Positions 55,389 through 64,000 of a DNA stretch of 64,000 nt are shown here, in pieces. Each line of letters begins with the position of its first letter. Within the stretch, counting starts at the first letter, position 1. The notes beneath the pieces were generated by a model. The model did no database searches. It saw nothing but the letters and a program-made list of their open reading frames with translations, and was not told where the DNA came from. Source of the stretch: Burkholderiales bacterium (GTDB lineage Bacteria > Pseudomonadota > Gammaproteobacteria > Burkholderiales > SG8-39); contig JAOAEA010000004.1 in the NCBI GenBank assembly GCA_026417035.1, positions 1 through 64,000 on the forward strand, written 5' to 3'. The position numbers and the translations under genes are program-made.

Positions 55389-58082
55389 TTGCGACGGAGC
55401 ACCCGCCGGGTGCGCCCGGACCCGCCGAAGGACGGCGGCGCGCGCCGGCGCGGCGAGCGTGGGTCGCGGCTCGCCGGCGCGCGTGCCGCGCGGCGCGGAG
55501 AAGAACGAGAACGAGAACACGAGGGAGATGCGGGGTTGAACAGGACGGCCATCTGGAAGCGCGACTGGGTCCTCGGGCTCGCGGTCGCGGTCGTCCTCTT
55601 CTTCGCCGGGGGCACGGACCTCGTCCAGAGCCTCGAGCGCAAGGCCTACGACCTCGGCGTGCGCGCGACCGACCGCGCGCCGAGCGAGCGCGTGGTGGTG
55701 CTCGCGATCGACGACGCGAGCATCCAGAACATCGGGCGCTGGCCGTGGCCGCGCGACGTGCACGCGAAAGCGACCGACTTGCTCGCCTCGGGAAAGCCCA
55801 AGGTGATCGGCAACCTGGTGTTCTTCTCCGAGCCGCAGAAGGACCCCGGCCTCGTCTACGTCACCAGGCTCGCCGAGGAGTACGCGAAAGCGGTGCCCGA
55901 CGCGACGGCCCTGGAGAGCGGCGCGCCGCTCGAGCGCATCGGCGCGCTCCTCAAGGAGGCGCAGGACGCGCTCGACACCGACCGCAAGCTCGCCGAGAGC
56001 TACACCCGGGCCGGTAACGTCCTGCTGCCGATGTTCTTCGAGTTCGGCGAGCCGCGCGGCAAGCCCGACCGCCCGCTGCCGGCGTTCGTCACCCGGAACG
56101 AGCTCGCTAACGTCGAGGGCCCGCCCGATGCGGTCCCGCTCACGACCACGGCCAACGTGAACTTCCCGACCGATGCGATCGGCGCCACCGCCGCCGGCCT
56201 CGGGCACCTCTCCTCGCGCGTCGAGGTGGACGGCGGCGTGCGCACCGAGCCGCTGGTGCTGGCGCACTTCGACCAGCTCTATCCCTCGCTCTCGCTCGTG
56301 CTCGCGGCGAAGAGCCTCAACCTCGGCCCCGGCGACGTGAAGGTGCGGCTCGGCGAGGGGGTGAGCCTCGGCAACCTGCGCATCACCACCGATCCGCGGC
56401 TCGCCATGAACACCTACTTCTACAAGGACCGCGACGGCCGGCCGGCCTTCCAGGTGGACTCCTTCTTCGATCTGTACTCGGGGAAGATCCCGCCGGCGAA
56501 GTACGCCGACAAGGTCGTGCTCATCGGGCCGACCGCGACCGGGCTCGGCACCGCGTTCGTGACCCCGGTCTCGCCCGCGATGCCGCCGGTGCTCACCCTC
56601 GCGCACAACGTGTCGTCGATCCTGCAGGAGCACTTCTTCGTGGTGCCGCCGTGGGGGCGCTGGGCCGAGCTCGCGGTCTATGCCGCGGTGGCGCTCTACC
56701 TCATCCTCGCCCTGCCGCGGCTCAAGGCCGGCCCGGCGGCGATCGTGACGCTCGCGATCCTGGTCATCCTCGTCGGGACGCACTTCGCGCTGATGACGAC
56801 GCGCGGCGTCTGGCTGCAGCTGATGCTCCCGGTGGTGCTGCTCGTCATCGGCCACCTGCTGCTCACCACCAAGCGGTTCCTGGTGACCGAGGCGGGCAAG
56901 GTGAAGTCGGACCAGGAGTCCGCGGTCTCGAACCGCATGCTCGGCCTCGCCTTCCAGGGGCAGGGGCAGCTCGACATGGCCTTCGATTACTTCCGCAAGT
57001 GCCCGGTCGACGACACCCTGCTCGACAACATCTACAACCTCGCCCTCGACTTCGAGCGCAAGCGCCAGTTCAACAAGGCCGAGGCCGCGTTCCGCTACAT
57101 CGCCCAGCACAACCCCAGGTTCCGCGACCTGGGCGAGCGGCTCGCGCGTGCGAAGCAGCTCTCCGAGACCGTGATCCTCGGCGGCGCCGCGCAGAGCCAC
57201 CCCGGCGGCACGATGGTCCTCGGCGGCGCTGCCGAGAAGCCGATGCTCGGCCGCTACCAGGTGGAGAAGGAGCTCGGCAAGGGCGCGATGGGCGCCGTGT
57301 ACCTCGGACGCGATCCGAAGATCGGCCGCGTCGTGGCGATCAAGACGATGGCGCTCTCGCAGGAGTTCGAGGCCGACGAGCTCGCCGACGTGAAGGCGCG
57401 GTTCTTCCGCGAGGCCGAGACCGCGGGGCGCCTGAACCACCCCAATATCGTCACCATCTTCGACGCGGGCGAGGAGCACGACCTCGCCTACATCGCGATG
57501 GAGTTCCTGAAGGGCCGGGACCTCGCCGGCTACACCAAGCCGGGCAGCCTGCTGCCCTTCGACAAGGTGGTCTCGATCGTGGCGCGGGTGGCCGACGCGC
57601 TCGGTTACGCGCACCGGCAGAATGTCGTGCACCGCGACATCAAGCCGGCCAACATCATGTACGAGCCCGAGTCCGACGCGGTCAAGGTCACCGACTTCGG
57701 CATCGCGCGCATCACCGACTCGTCGAAGACGAAGACCGGCATGGTGCTCGGCACCCCCTCCTACATGTCGCCCGAGCAGCTCGCCGGCCGGAAAGTGGAC
57801 GGCCGCTCCGACCTCTTCTCGCTCGCGGTCATGCTCTACCAGCTCGTCGCCGGGAAGCTCCCGTTCGAAGGCGACTCGATGGCGCAGCTCATGTTCAAGA
57901 TCGCGAACGACCCGGCGCCCGACATCCGCACCGTCAACCCGCAGGCGCCGGCGGCGCTCGCCGCGTTCCTCGCGCGCGCGCTCGCCAAGGAGCCCGCGGA
58001 ACGCTTCCAGACCGGCGAGGAGTTCGCGCAGGCGCTGCGCGCCGCGGCCGGCCTCGCGCCGGCGGCCCAGGGGGCGCGATGA
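55389..58082 (+). CDS. CHASE2-TPR-Ser/Thr protein kinase
   Basis: N-terminal CHASE2 (RVVVLAIDDASIQNIGRWPWPRDVHAKATDLLASGKPKVIG), three TM, TPR-like linker, Hanks kinase GKGAMGAVYLG, VAIK, HRDIKPANIMY, DFGIA, GTPSYMSPEQ. TTG at 55536 (LNRTAIWKRDWVLG) is a likely true start. Confidence 0.92.
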   Translation: MRRSTRRVRPDPPKDGGARRRGERGSRLAGARAARRGEEREREHEGDAGLNRTAIWKRDWVLGLAVAVVLFFAGGTDLVQSLERKAYDLGVRATDRAPSERVVVLAIDDASIQNIGRWPWPRDVHAKATDLLASGKPKVIGNLVFFSEPQKDPGLVYVTRLAEEYAKAVPDATALESGAPLERIGALLKEAQDALDTDRKLAESYTRAGNVLLPMFFEFGEPRGKPDRPLPAFVTRNELANVEGPPDAVPLTTTANVNFPTDAIGATAAGLGHLSSRVEVDGGVRTEPLVLAHFDQLYPSLSLVLAAKSLNLGPGDVKVRLGEGVSLGNLRITTDPRLAMNTYFYKDRDGRPAFQVDSFFDLYSGKIPPAKYADKVVLIGPTATGLGTAFVTPVSPAMPPVLTLAHNVSSILQEHFFVVPPWGRWAELAVYAAVALYLILALPRLKAGPAAIVTLAILVILVGTHFALMTTRGVWLQLMLPVVLLVIGHLLLTTKRFLVTEAGKVKSDQESAVSNRMLGLAFQGQGQLDMAFDYFRKCPVDDTLLDNIYNLALDFERKRQFNKAEAAFRYIAQHNPRFRDLGERLARAKQLSETVILGGAAQSHPGGTMVLGGAAEKPMLGRYQVEKELGKGAMGAVYLGRDPKIGRVVAIKTMALSQEFEADELADVKARFFREAETAGRLNHPNIVTIFDAGEEHDLAYIAMEFLKGRDLAGYTKPGSLLPFDKVVSIVARVADALGYAHRQNVVHRDIKPANIMYEPESDAVKVTDFGIARITDSSKTKTGMVLGTPSYMSPEQLAGRKVDGRSDLFSLAVMLYQLVAGKLPFEGDSMAQLMFKIANDPAPDIRTVNPQAPAALAAFLARALAKEPAERFQTGEEFAQALRAAAGLAPAAQGAR

Positions 58083-58906
58083 ACCTCTCCCAGGCACTCG
58101 AGATCGCCACCTGCACCGACCCGGGCATGGTGCGCTCGCACAACGAGGACTCGGTCGCCGCCGACGCCTCGATCGGCGTCGCGGTGCTCGCCGACGGCAT
58201 GGGCGGCTACAACGCCGGCGAGGTCGCGAGCGGCATGGCCACCACCGTGCTGACGACCGAGCTGCAGCACCTGCTCGCGAGCGGCGAGGCGGCGGCGATG
58301 GCGGGCGCGGCCGGCCGCGAGCGCGCCGAGGCGATGCTGCGCGCCGAGATCGCGAAGGCCAACACGTCGATCTACCAGGCGGCGCAGAGCCAGCCGCAGT
58401 ACGCGGGCATGGGCACGACGCTGGTGGTCGCGCTCTTCTACGACAACCGCGTGACGGTGGCGCACATCGGCGACTCGCGCGTCTACCGCCTGCGCGACGA
58501 CGAGCTCGTCCAGATCACCAAGGACCATTCGCTGCTGCAGGAGCAGATCGACAGCGGCATGATCACGGCCGAGCAGGCGCGCTTCTCGCAGAACAAGAAC
58601 CTGGTCACCCGGGCGCTCGGCATCGACCCGACGGTGGACGCCGAGATCCGCGAGTACGAGACGCAACCCGGCGACCTGTGGCTGCTCTGCTCCGACGGCC
58701 TGAACGACATGGTGAGCGACGAGGACATCGCGATGACGCTGCAGGCGCTCGCCTCGAACCTGCCGCTCGCGGCGCAGCAGCTGGTGCAGATGGCGAACGA
58801 CAACGGGGGGCGCGACAACGTCTCGGTCGTCCTCGTTCGGGTGGTGCGGGACTACGCGGCGCCGAAGGGCCTGCTCGCGCGGTTATTCGGTTGGTTGAGG
58901 CATTGA
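58079..58906 (+). CDS. PP2C-family Ser/Thr protein phosphatase
   Basis: ATGA overlap with kinase; CTDPGMVRSHNEDSVAA, VLADGMGGYNAGEVAS, GMGTTLVVALF, VAHIGDSRVYRLR, LLCSDGLNDMVSD, DNGGRDNVSVVLV. Confidence 0.96.
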   Translation: MNLSQALEIATCTDPGMVRSHNEDSVAADASIGVAVLADGMGGYNAGEVASGMATTVLTTELQHLLASGEAAAMAGAAGRERAEAMLRAEIAKANTSIYQAAQSQPQYAGMGTTLVVALFYDNRVTVAHIGDSRVYRLRDDELVQITKDHSLLQEQIDSGMITAEQARFSQNKNLVTRALGIDPTVDAEIREYETQPGDLWLLCSDGLNDMVSDEDIAMTLQALASNLPLAAQQLVQMANDNGGRDNVSVVLVRVVRDYAAPKGLLARLFGWLRH

Positions 58907-58918
58907 CGGGGAACTGCT

Positions 58919-59764
58919 ATGGCGAAATTCATTCTCAGCATGGACGGGCTGGTGCTCAAGGAGATCCCGGTCTCCAAGGAGCGGATGACCATCGGCCGCA
59001 AGCCTCACAACGACATCCAGATCGACAACCTGGCGGTGTCGGGCGAGCACGCGGTGGTCGTGACGATCCTGAACGACTCGTTCCTCGAGGACCTCGGCTC
59101 GACGAACGGCACGCTCGTGAACGGCCAGCCGATCAAGAAGCACTTCCTGCAGCACAACGACGTCGTCGAGCTCGGCAAGTACAAGCTCAAGTACGTGAAC
59201 GAGCAGGCGCAGCAGCACCGCGCGGCGCCGCAGGACTTCGAGAAGACCATGGTGCTCCGGCCCGGCCAGGTGCCCAAGGTCGAGCCCGGGAAGCCGGCCT
59301 CCGAGTCGCAGCAGATGCGCGCGCCCGGCGTTTCACAGCCGGTCGGCGTGTCGCAGCCCAACCCGGCGCTCAGCGAGTCGCAGGCGATGCGCGCCGGGCA
59401 GGGCGCGCCGGCGGCCTCGCAGCCGATGGGCGTCTCGCAGCAGGTGAGCACCTCGCAGCCGATGGGGGCTTCGCAGCCGGTCGCCGGCGGGAAGCAGGTG
59501 CCGCCCGCGGCGATCCAGATCCTCACCGGGGCGAACGCCGGGCGCGAGCTCGAGCTCGTGAAGCCGCTCACCACGCTCGGCAAACCCGGCGTGCAGGTCG
59601 CGGTCATCACGCGCCGGCCGCAGGGCTACTTCATCACCCACGTCGAAGGCGCGACGTTCCCGGTCGTGAACGGGAAGGCGCTCGACGCCCAGGCGCACGC
59701 GCTCGCCGACCACGACGTGATCGAGCTCGCCGGGGTGAAGATGGAGTTCTTCTTCAAGACCTGA
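58919..59764 (+). CDS. FHA domain protein (N-terminal FHA, SQP-rich linker, C-terminal FHA-like domain)
   Basis: MTIGRKPHNDIQIDNLAVSGEHAVV..LGSTNGTLVNGQPI; linker SQPVGVSQP..SQPMGVSQQVSTSQPMGASQP. Confidence 0.93.
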   Translation: MAKFILSMDGLVLKEIPVSKERMTIGRKPHNDIQIDNLAVSGEHAVVVTILNDSFLEDLGSTNGTLVNGQPIKKHFLQHNDVVELGKYKLKYVNEQAQQHRAAPQDFEKTMVLRPGQVPKVEPGKPASESQQMRAPGVSQPVGVSQPNPALSESQAMRAGQGAPAASQPMGVSQQVSTSQPMGASQPVAGGKQVPPAAIQILTGANAGRELELVKPLTTLGKPGVQVAVITRRPQGYFITHVEGATFPVVNGKALDAQAHALADHDVIELAGVKMEFFFKT

Positions 59765-59798
59765 GCGTTCCCGTCCCCCGCCCCGGTCCGGCCAAGCC

Positions 59799-62021
59799 GT
59801 GAAGCAGCATCTCGCCCGGATCGCGCTCGGGCTCGCCGTCGTCGCCCTGTTCGCCGGCCATGCGGTGAAGCTCTACCGCATCGGCTTCGTCTCGCAGCTC
59901 GACAACATCATCTACGACTACCGGCTGCGGCTCACCGCGCCGGGCGGCGTCGACCCGCGCATCGTCATCCTCGACATCGACGAGAAGAGCCTCGCCGACC
60001 CCGCGCTCGGCCGCTGGCCGTGGGGGCGCGACAAGATGGCGGCGATCGTCGAGCGGCTCTTCGACCACTACGGCATCGCGGTGCTCGGGGTCGACGTCGT
60101 GAACCCCGAGCCGGACACCTCGAGCGGACTCGGTGTGCTCGAGTCGCTCGCCGCCGGCGAGCTCAAAGAGCTGCCCGAATTCCGCGACGCGCTCGCGCGC
60201 CTGCGGCCGAGCCTCGACCACGACGGGCGGCTCGCCGGCGCGGTGAAGGGCCGCCCGGTGGTGCTCGGCTACTACTTCAACTTCGACGAGGGCGCGCGCG
60301 AGGCGGGCAAGCTGCCGCCCCCGGTGCTGCCCGCCGGGACGTTCACCGGGCGAAACATCGCCTTCCTGCGCGCGCGTGGCTTCGGCGCGAACCTGCCCGC
60401 GATCCAGGACGCCGCGCCGAGCGCCGGCCACTTCAACCCGGCCCCGGACTTCGACGGCGTGACCCGCCGCGTCCCGATGCTGGTCGAGTACAAGGGCGCG
60501 ACCTACGAGGCGCTGTCGCTCGCGCTGGTGCGGCTGCTCATCGGGTCCCCGGGGATCGCGCCGGGCTACGCGCAGGAGCGGTTCCTCGCCGGCAACTACT
60601 CCGGCCTCGAGTGGCTCGAAGTGGGCCCCCTGCGCATCCCGGTGGACGAGAACGTCGCCGCGCTGGTCCCCTACCGCGGACCGCGCGGCAGCTTCGCGTA
60701 CTTCTCGCTCGCCGACATCTACCACGCCCGCGTCCCGGCCGAGGCGCTGAAGGGCAAGATCGCGCTCCTCGGCACCACGACGCCGTCGCTCTTCGACCTG
60801 CGCGCGGCGCCGGTCGGGGAGGTGTACCCGGGCGTCGAGATCCACGCCAACCTGGTGGCGGGGATCCTCGACGGCGCGATCAAGCACAAGCCGGCCTACA
60901 TGTGGGGGGGCGAGGTCCTGCTCCTGGTGGTCCTCGGCGTCGGGCTGGCGGTGCTCGTGCCGATGCTCTCGCCGCTGCGGGCCACCGTCGTCTCGGCGGC
61001 GACCGTGGCATCGGTCACGGCGCTCTCCATCGCGCTCTGGAGCGGGGCGGGCATCGTGCTGCCCCTGGCAAGCGTCTTGCTAATGACGCTCGGGATCTTC
61101 GCCCTCAACATGTCCTACGGCTATTTCGTCGAGTCCCGCTCGAAGCGCCAGATCACCGAGCGCTTCGGCGAATACGTGCCCCCGGAACTCGCCGACCAGA
61201 TGGCGCGCGACCCGGCGAAGTACACCATGGAGGGCCGCAGCGAGACGCTCACCGTGCTCTTCTCCGACATCCGCGGCTTCACGACCATCTCCGAGGGCAT
61301 GGAGCCGACCGAGCTGCGGCGCATGCTGAACGAGTACCTCACCGAGATGAGCCTCGTCATCCGCGGCAACCGCGGCACGCTCGACAAGTACATCGGCGAC
61401 GCGATCATGGCGTTCTGGGGCGCGCCGGTCGCCGATCCCGGCCACGCGACCCGAGCGGTCGAGACGGGGATGGCGATGCAGGCGCGGCTCGCCGAGCTCG
61501 CGCCGGCGTTCCGCGCCAAGGGCTGGCCGGAGCTCGCCATCGGCGTGGGCGTCAACACCGGGCCGATGTACGTCGGCGACATGGGCTCGCGCATCCGGCG
61601 CGCCTACACCGTGATCGGCGACGCGGTGAACACGGCCTCGCGCCTGGAGGGCCTGACGAAGCGATACGGCGTCGGCGTGCTCGTCGGCGAGGAGACGCGC
61701 CGGCACGCTTCCGGGATCGTGTTCCGGGAGCTCGACCGGGTGCGGGTGAAGGGCAAGGACGAGCCGGTCGCGATCTTCGAGCCGCTCGGCCGCGAGGGCG
61801 CGGTGCCCTCGGCGAGGCTCGAGGAGGCGAAGCTCTGGGCGCAGGCGCTCAAGCTCTACCGCGCGCAGTCCTGGGAGCAGGCCGAGCTCGCGCTCTTCAA
61901 CCTCGACCGGCTCTACCCGGGCACGCGCCTCTACCCCCTGTACGCCGAGCGGGTGAGACACTATCGGGCCGCGCCGCCCGGGCCGGGCTGGGACGGCGCC
62001 ACGACGTTCGAGGAAAAATGA
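59799..62021 (+). CDS. CHASE2 domain adenylate cyclase (class III)
   Basis: CHASE2: PRIVILDIDEKSLADPALGRWPWGRDKMAAIVERLFDHYGIAVLGVDVV; cyclase: LTVLFSDIRGFTTISE, GTLDKYIGDAIMAFWGAP, YTVIGDAVNTASRLEGL. Confidence 0.95.
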   Translation: MKQHLARIALGLAVVALFAGHAVKLYRIGFVSQLDNIIYDYRLRLTAPGGVDPRIVILDIDEKSLADPALGRWPWGRDKMAAIVERLFDHYGIAVLGVDVVNPEPDTSSGLGVLESLAAGELKELPEFRDALARLRPSLDHDGRLAGAVKGRPVVLGYYFNFDEGAREAGKLPPPVLPAGTFTGRNIAFLRARGFGANLPAIQDAAPSAGHFNPAPDFDGVTRRVPMLVEYKGATYEALSLALVRLLIGSPGIAPGYAQERFLAGNYSGLEWLEVGPLRIPVDENVAALVPYRGPRGSFAYFSLADIYHARVPAEALKGKIALLGTTTPSLFDLRAAPVGEVYPGVEIHANLVAGILDGAIKHKPAYMWGGEVLLLVVLGVGLAVLVPMLSPLRATVVSAATVASVTALSIALWSGAGIVLPLASVLLMTLGIFALNMSYGYFVESRSKRQITERFGEYVPPELADQMARDPAKYTMEGRSETLTVLFSDIRGFTTISEGMEPTELRRMLNEYLTEMSLVIRGNRGTLDKYIGDAIMAFWGAPVADPGHATRAVETGMAMQARLAELAPAFRAKGWPELAIGVGVNTGPMYVGDMGSRIRRAYTVIGDAVNTASRLEGLTKRYGVGVLVGEETRRHASGIVFRELDRVRVKGKDEPVAIFEPLGREGAVPSARLEEAKLWAQALKLYRAQSWEQAELALFNLDRLYPGTRLYPLYAERVRHYRAAPPGPGWDGATTFEEK

Positions 62022-62785
62022 AGCTCAGGGTGCTCGGCTGCAGCGGCGGCATCGGCGGGCGGCATCTGCGCACGACGTCGTTCCTGCTCGACAAGGACGT
62101 CCTCGTCGACGCCGGCACGGGCGTGGGCGACCTGACGCTCGCCGAGATCACGCAGATCGACCACGTGTTCGTCACGCACTCGCACCTCGACCACGTCTGC
62201 TCGATCCCCTTCCTCGTCGACACCGTCGGGCAGATGCGCGACAAGCCGATCACGGTGTACGGCATCGGCGCCACGCTCGAGATCCTGCAGAACCACGTCT
62301 TCAACTGGTCGATCTGGCCGGACTTCACCCAGATCCCGAGCCCGGAGGCGCCGTTCCTGCGCTACCAGCCGGTGCAGATCGGCGAGACCGTGGAGATCGA
62401 CGGCCGCCGCGTCACGGCGCTGCCCGCGAACCACGTGGTGCCGGCGGTGGGCTACCACCTCGACAGCGGCGAGGCGAGCCTCGTGTTCAGCGGCGACACG
62501 ACCACAAACGACGCGCTGTGGAAGATCGTCAACAAGATCGCCAACCTGAAGTACCTCGTCATCGAGACCGCGTTTTCCAACCAGGAGCGGCAGCTCGCCG
62601 TCGTGTCGAAGCACCTCTGCCCGAGCATGCTCGCCGAGGAGCTCGCCAAGCTCGAGCGCAGCGCCGAGATCTACATCTCGCACCTGAAGCCGGGCGAGAT
62701 CGAGCTGATCATGGAGGAAATCGAGGAGTGCTGCGGCCACTACCGACCGCGCATCCTGCAGAACAACCTGGTCCTCGAGTTCTAG
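62018..62785 (+). CDS. MBL-fold phosphodiesterase (3',5'-cyclic-nucleotide phosphodiesterase-like)
   Basis: ATGA overlap with cyclase; FVTHSHLDHVCSIPFLVDTV (HxHxDH), LVFSGDTTTNDALW, ISHLKPGE. Confidence 0.88.
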   Translation: MKLRVLGCSGGIGGRHLRTTSFLLDKDVLVDAGTGVGDLTLAEITQIDHVFVTHSHLDHVCSIPFLVDTVGQMRDKPITVYGIGATLEILQNHVFNWSIWPDFTQIPSPEAPFLRYQPVQIGETVEIDGRRVTALPANHVVPAVGYHLDSGEASLVFSGDTTTNDALWKIVNKIANLKYLVIETAFSNQERQLAVVSKHLCPSMLAEELAKLERSAEIYISHLKPGEIELIMEEIEECCGHYRPRILQNNLVLEF

Positions 62786-62816
62786 GGCCGGGCGCGCATC
62801 CCGACCAAGGCAAGCC

Positions 62817-63893
62817 ATGACCGAAGACAAAGTCTCCGCCAAGGTGCTCAAGGGCCTCGAGCCGCTCGGCTCGCTCTCCGAGTCCCGCCTCGGGGAGCTC
62901 GCCGCGCTCGTGTTCGTCGAGCACGTCTCCAAGAACCTCGACCCGTTCCGCATGCAGGGCGTCGCCGGGCAGTCGGTGTACCTGCTGCGCGGCGAGCTGG
63001 CGCTCACGCTCAAGGACGGCAGCTCGACCGTGGTGGTCGGAGGCACCGGCGAGGCGCGCTACCCGCTCGGGCGCAAGGCGCCGTTCGCGGCCGCCAAGGC
63101 GATCACCGACATCGACCTCGTGCGCATCGACGACGATCTGCTGGACATCATGGCCACCTGGGACCAGCTCGGCGGCGGCGACCGGCGCGCCTCCGAGCAA
63201 GCGGCGCCCACGCTCGGCAACTGGGCCATCCTGACCGGCATGTTCAGCGTGAACAACCTGCGCACCGGCGCCTTCTCGCAGCTGCCGCCGGCGCACATCG
63301 AGGCGCTGCTCAAGCGTTTCACCCGGGTGCCGGCGAAGCGCGGCCAGGCGATCATCCGCGAGGGCGAGGTCGGCGATTTCTACTACGTGGTGGAGACCGG
63401 CAAGTGCGAGGTCGAGCGCACCGTCGGCGGGGCGCGCATCAAGCTCGCCCAGCTCAAGGCGGGGGACGCTTTCGGGGAGGAGGCGCTCGTCTCGGGCGCG
63501 AAGCGCAACGCCACCGTGACCATGATCACCGACGGCACGCTCTTCCGGCTCGACCAGAAGGACTTCAACGAGCTCCTGCGCGAGCCGCTCCTCCAGCGTG
63601 TCACCCTGGAGGAGGCGAAGGCCAAGGTGGCGGCCGGGGCGCAGTGGCTCGACGTCAGGTATCCGTCGGAATTCCAGTTCGACAAGCTGCCCGGGGCGAT
63701 CAACATCCCCGTGGCGGAGATCCGGGACGCGGCGCGGCTCCTCGACCGGGACCGCGAGTACGTCGTCTACTGCCAGAGCGGCCGCCGCAGCTCCGCCGCG
63801 GCGTTCCTGCTCGCCCAGCGCGGCTACAAGGCCTTCCTCCTGGAAGGGGGGCTCTGGGGCGGCGAGAAGCGGGCCCCGGCGGCGGCGCGATGA
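62817..63893 (+). CDS. cyclic-nucleotide-binding domain(s) plus rhodanese domain protein
   Basis: cNMP phosphate-binding cassette FGEEALVSGAKRNATVTM; rhodanese WLDVRYPSEFQFDKLPGAINIPVAEIRD..YVVYCQSGRRSSAAAFLLAQRGYKAFLLEGGL. Confidence 0.93.
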   Translation: MTEDKVSAKVLKGLEPLGSLSESRLGELAALVFVEHVSKNLDPFRMQGVAGQSVYLLRGELALTLKDGSSTVVVGGTGEARYPLGRKAPFAAAKAITDIDLVRIDDDLLDIMATWDQLGGGDRRASEQAAPTLGNWAILTGMFSVNNLRTGAFSQLPPAHIEALLKRFTRVPAKRGQAIIREGEVGDFYYVVETGKCEVERTVGGARIKLAQLKAGDAFGEEALVSGAKRNATVTMITDGTLFRLDQKDFNELLREPLLQRVTLEEAKAKVAAGAQWLDVRYPSEFQFDKLPGAINIPVAEIRDAARLLDRDREYVVYCQSGRRSSAAAFLLAQRGYKAFLLEGGLWGGEKRAPAAAR

Positions 63894-63940
63894 CCGCCCG
63901 GACCCCCCTGAAAAAGGCCACACCCGGCCCCCGGGCGCGG

Positions 63941-63969
63941 TTGAACTGCATTGGCAGGGGGGCTAGCAT
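63941..63969 (+). promoter_or_regulatory. possible sigma70-like promoter at right edge
   Basis: ttgaac - 17 nt - tagcat; downstream gene lies outside the window. Confidence 0.3.
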
Positions 63970-64000
63970 CCCGGGATCATTCCGACAACAGCATGCCCCG

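Noticed and set aside
58904-58917. Sixth Crp/Fnr-type site (ttgacggggaactg) before the FHA gene
   Set aside because: Only the left half-site is present; no GTCAA arm.
55389-59764. Kinase/PP2C/FHA genes as type VI secretion post-translational control (PpkA/PppA/Fha)
   Set aside because: No tss/T6SS genes are nearby, the kinase carries CHASE2, and the operon continues into cAMP genes.
63950-63970. Sigma54 promoter (ttggcaggggggctagcat) at right edge
   Set aside because: GG-to-GC spacing is 11 nt instead of the required 10; a weak sigma70-like arrangement fits as well.

Overview
High-GC bacterial window; gene order and protein types suggest Betaproteobacteria/Burkholderiales (inference). It is densely coding, with about 47 genes and no tRNA, rRNA, CRISPR array or transposase recognised. 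Bases 1-17 are a Nextera/Tn5 mosaic-end adapter remnant. Left to right the content is: (i) yhdP, nitrilase-family hydrolase, tldD, FabH-like synthase, DUF1631-like protein, orphan prepilin, DUF2237 protein, SGNH hydrolase, MltF-like transglycosylase and an EF-G paralogue; (ii) a complete pelABCDEFG exopolysaccharide operon on the minus strand, preceded by a PelX-like epimerase and glpK; (iii) DUF2889-sucC-sucD; (iv) an oxalate/formate C1 island with a two-subunit NAD formate dehydrogenase, an APH-like kinase, a divergent enolase paralogue, formate-THF ligase, transporters (SLC13-like and TctCBA), an ExxSR-type Crp/Fnr regulator, oxalyl-CoA decarboxylase, formyl-CoA transferase and an ALDH1L1-like formyl-THF hydrolase homologue; (v) a signalling operon encoding CHASE2-TPR-Ser/Thr kinase, PP2C phosphatase, FHA protein, CHASE2-adenylate cyclase, MBL-fold phosphodiesterase and a cNMP-binding/rhodanese protein. 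Two observations stand out. Five perfect TTGAC-N4-GTCAA palindromes lie upstream of the C1-island transcription units, each 23-24 nt before a -10-like hexamer, and they look like the regulon of the local Crp/Fnr protein. The second is the self-contained phospho/cAMP signalling operon at the right end.
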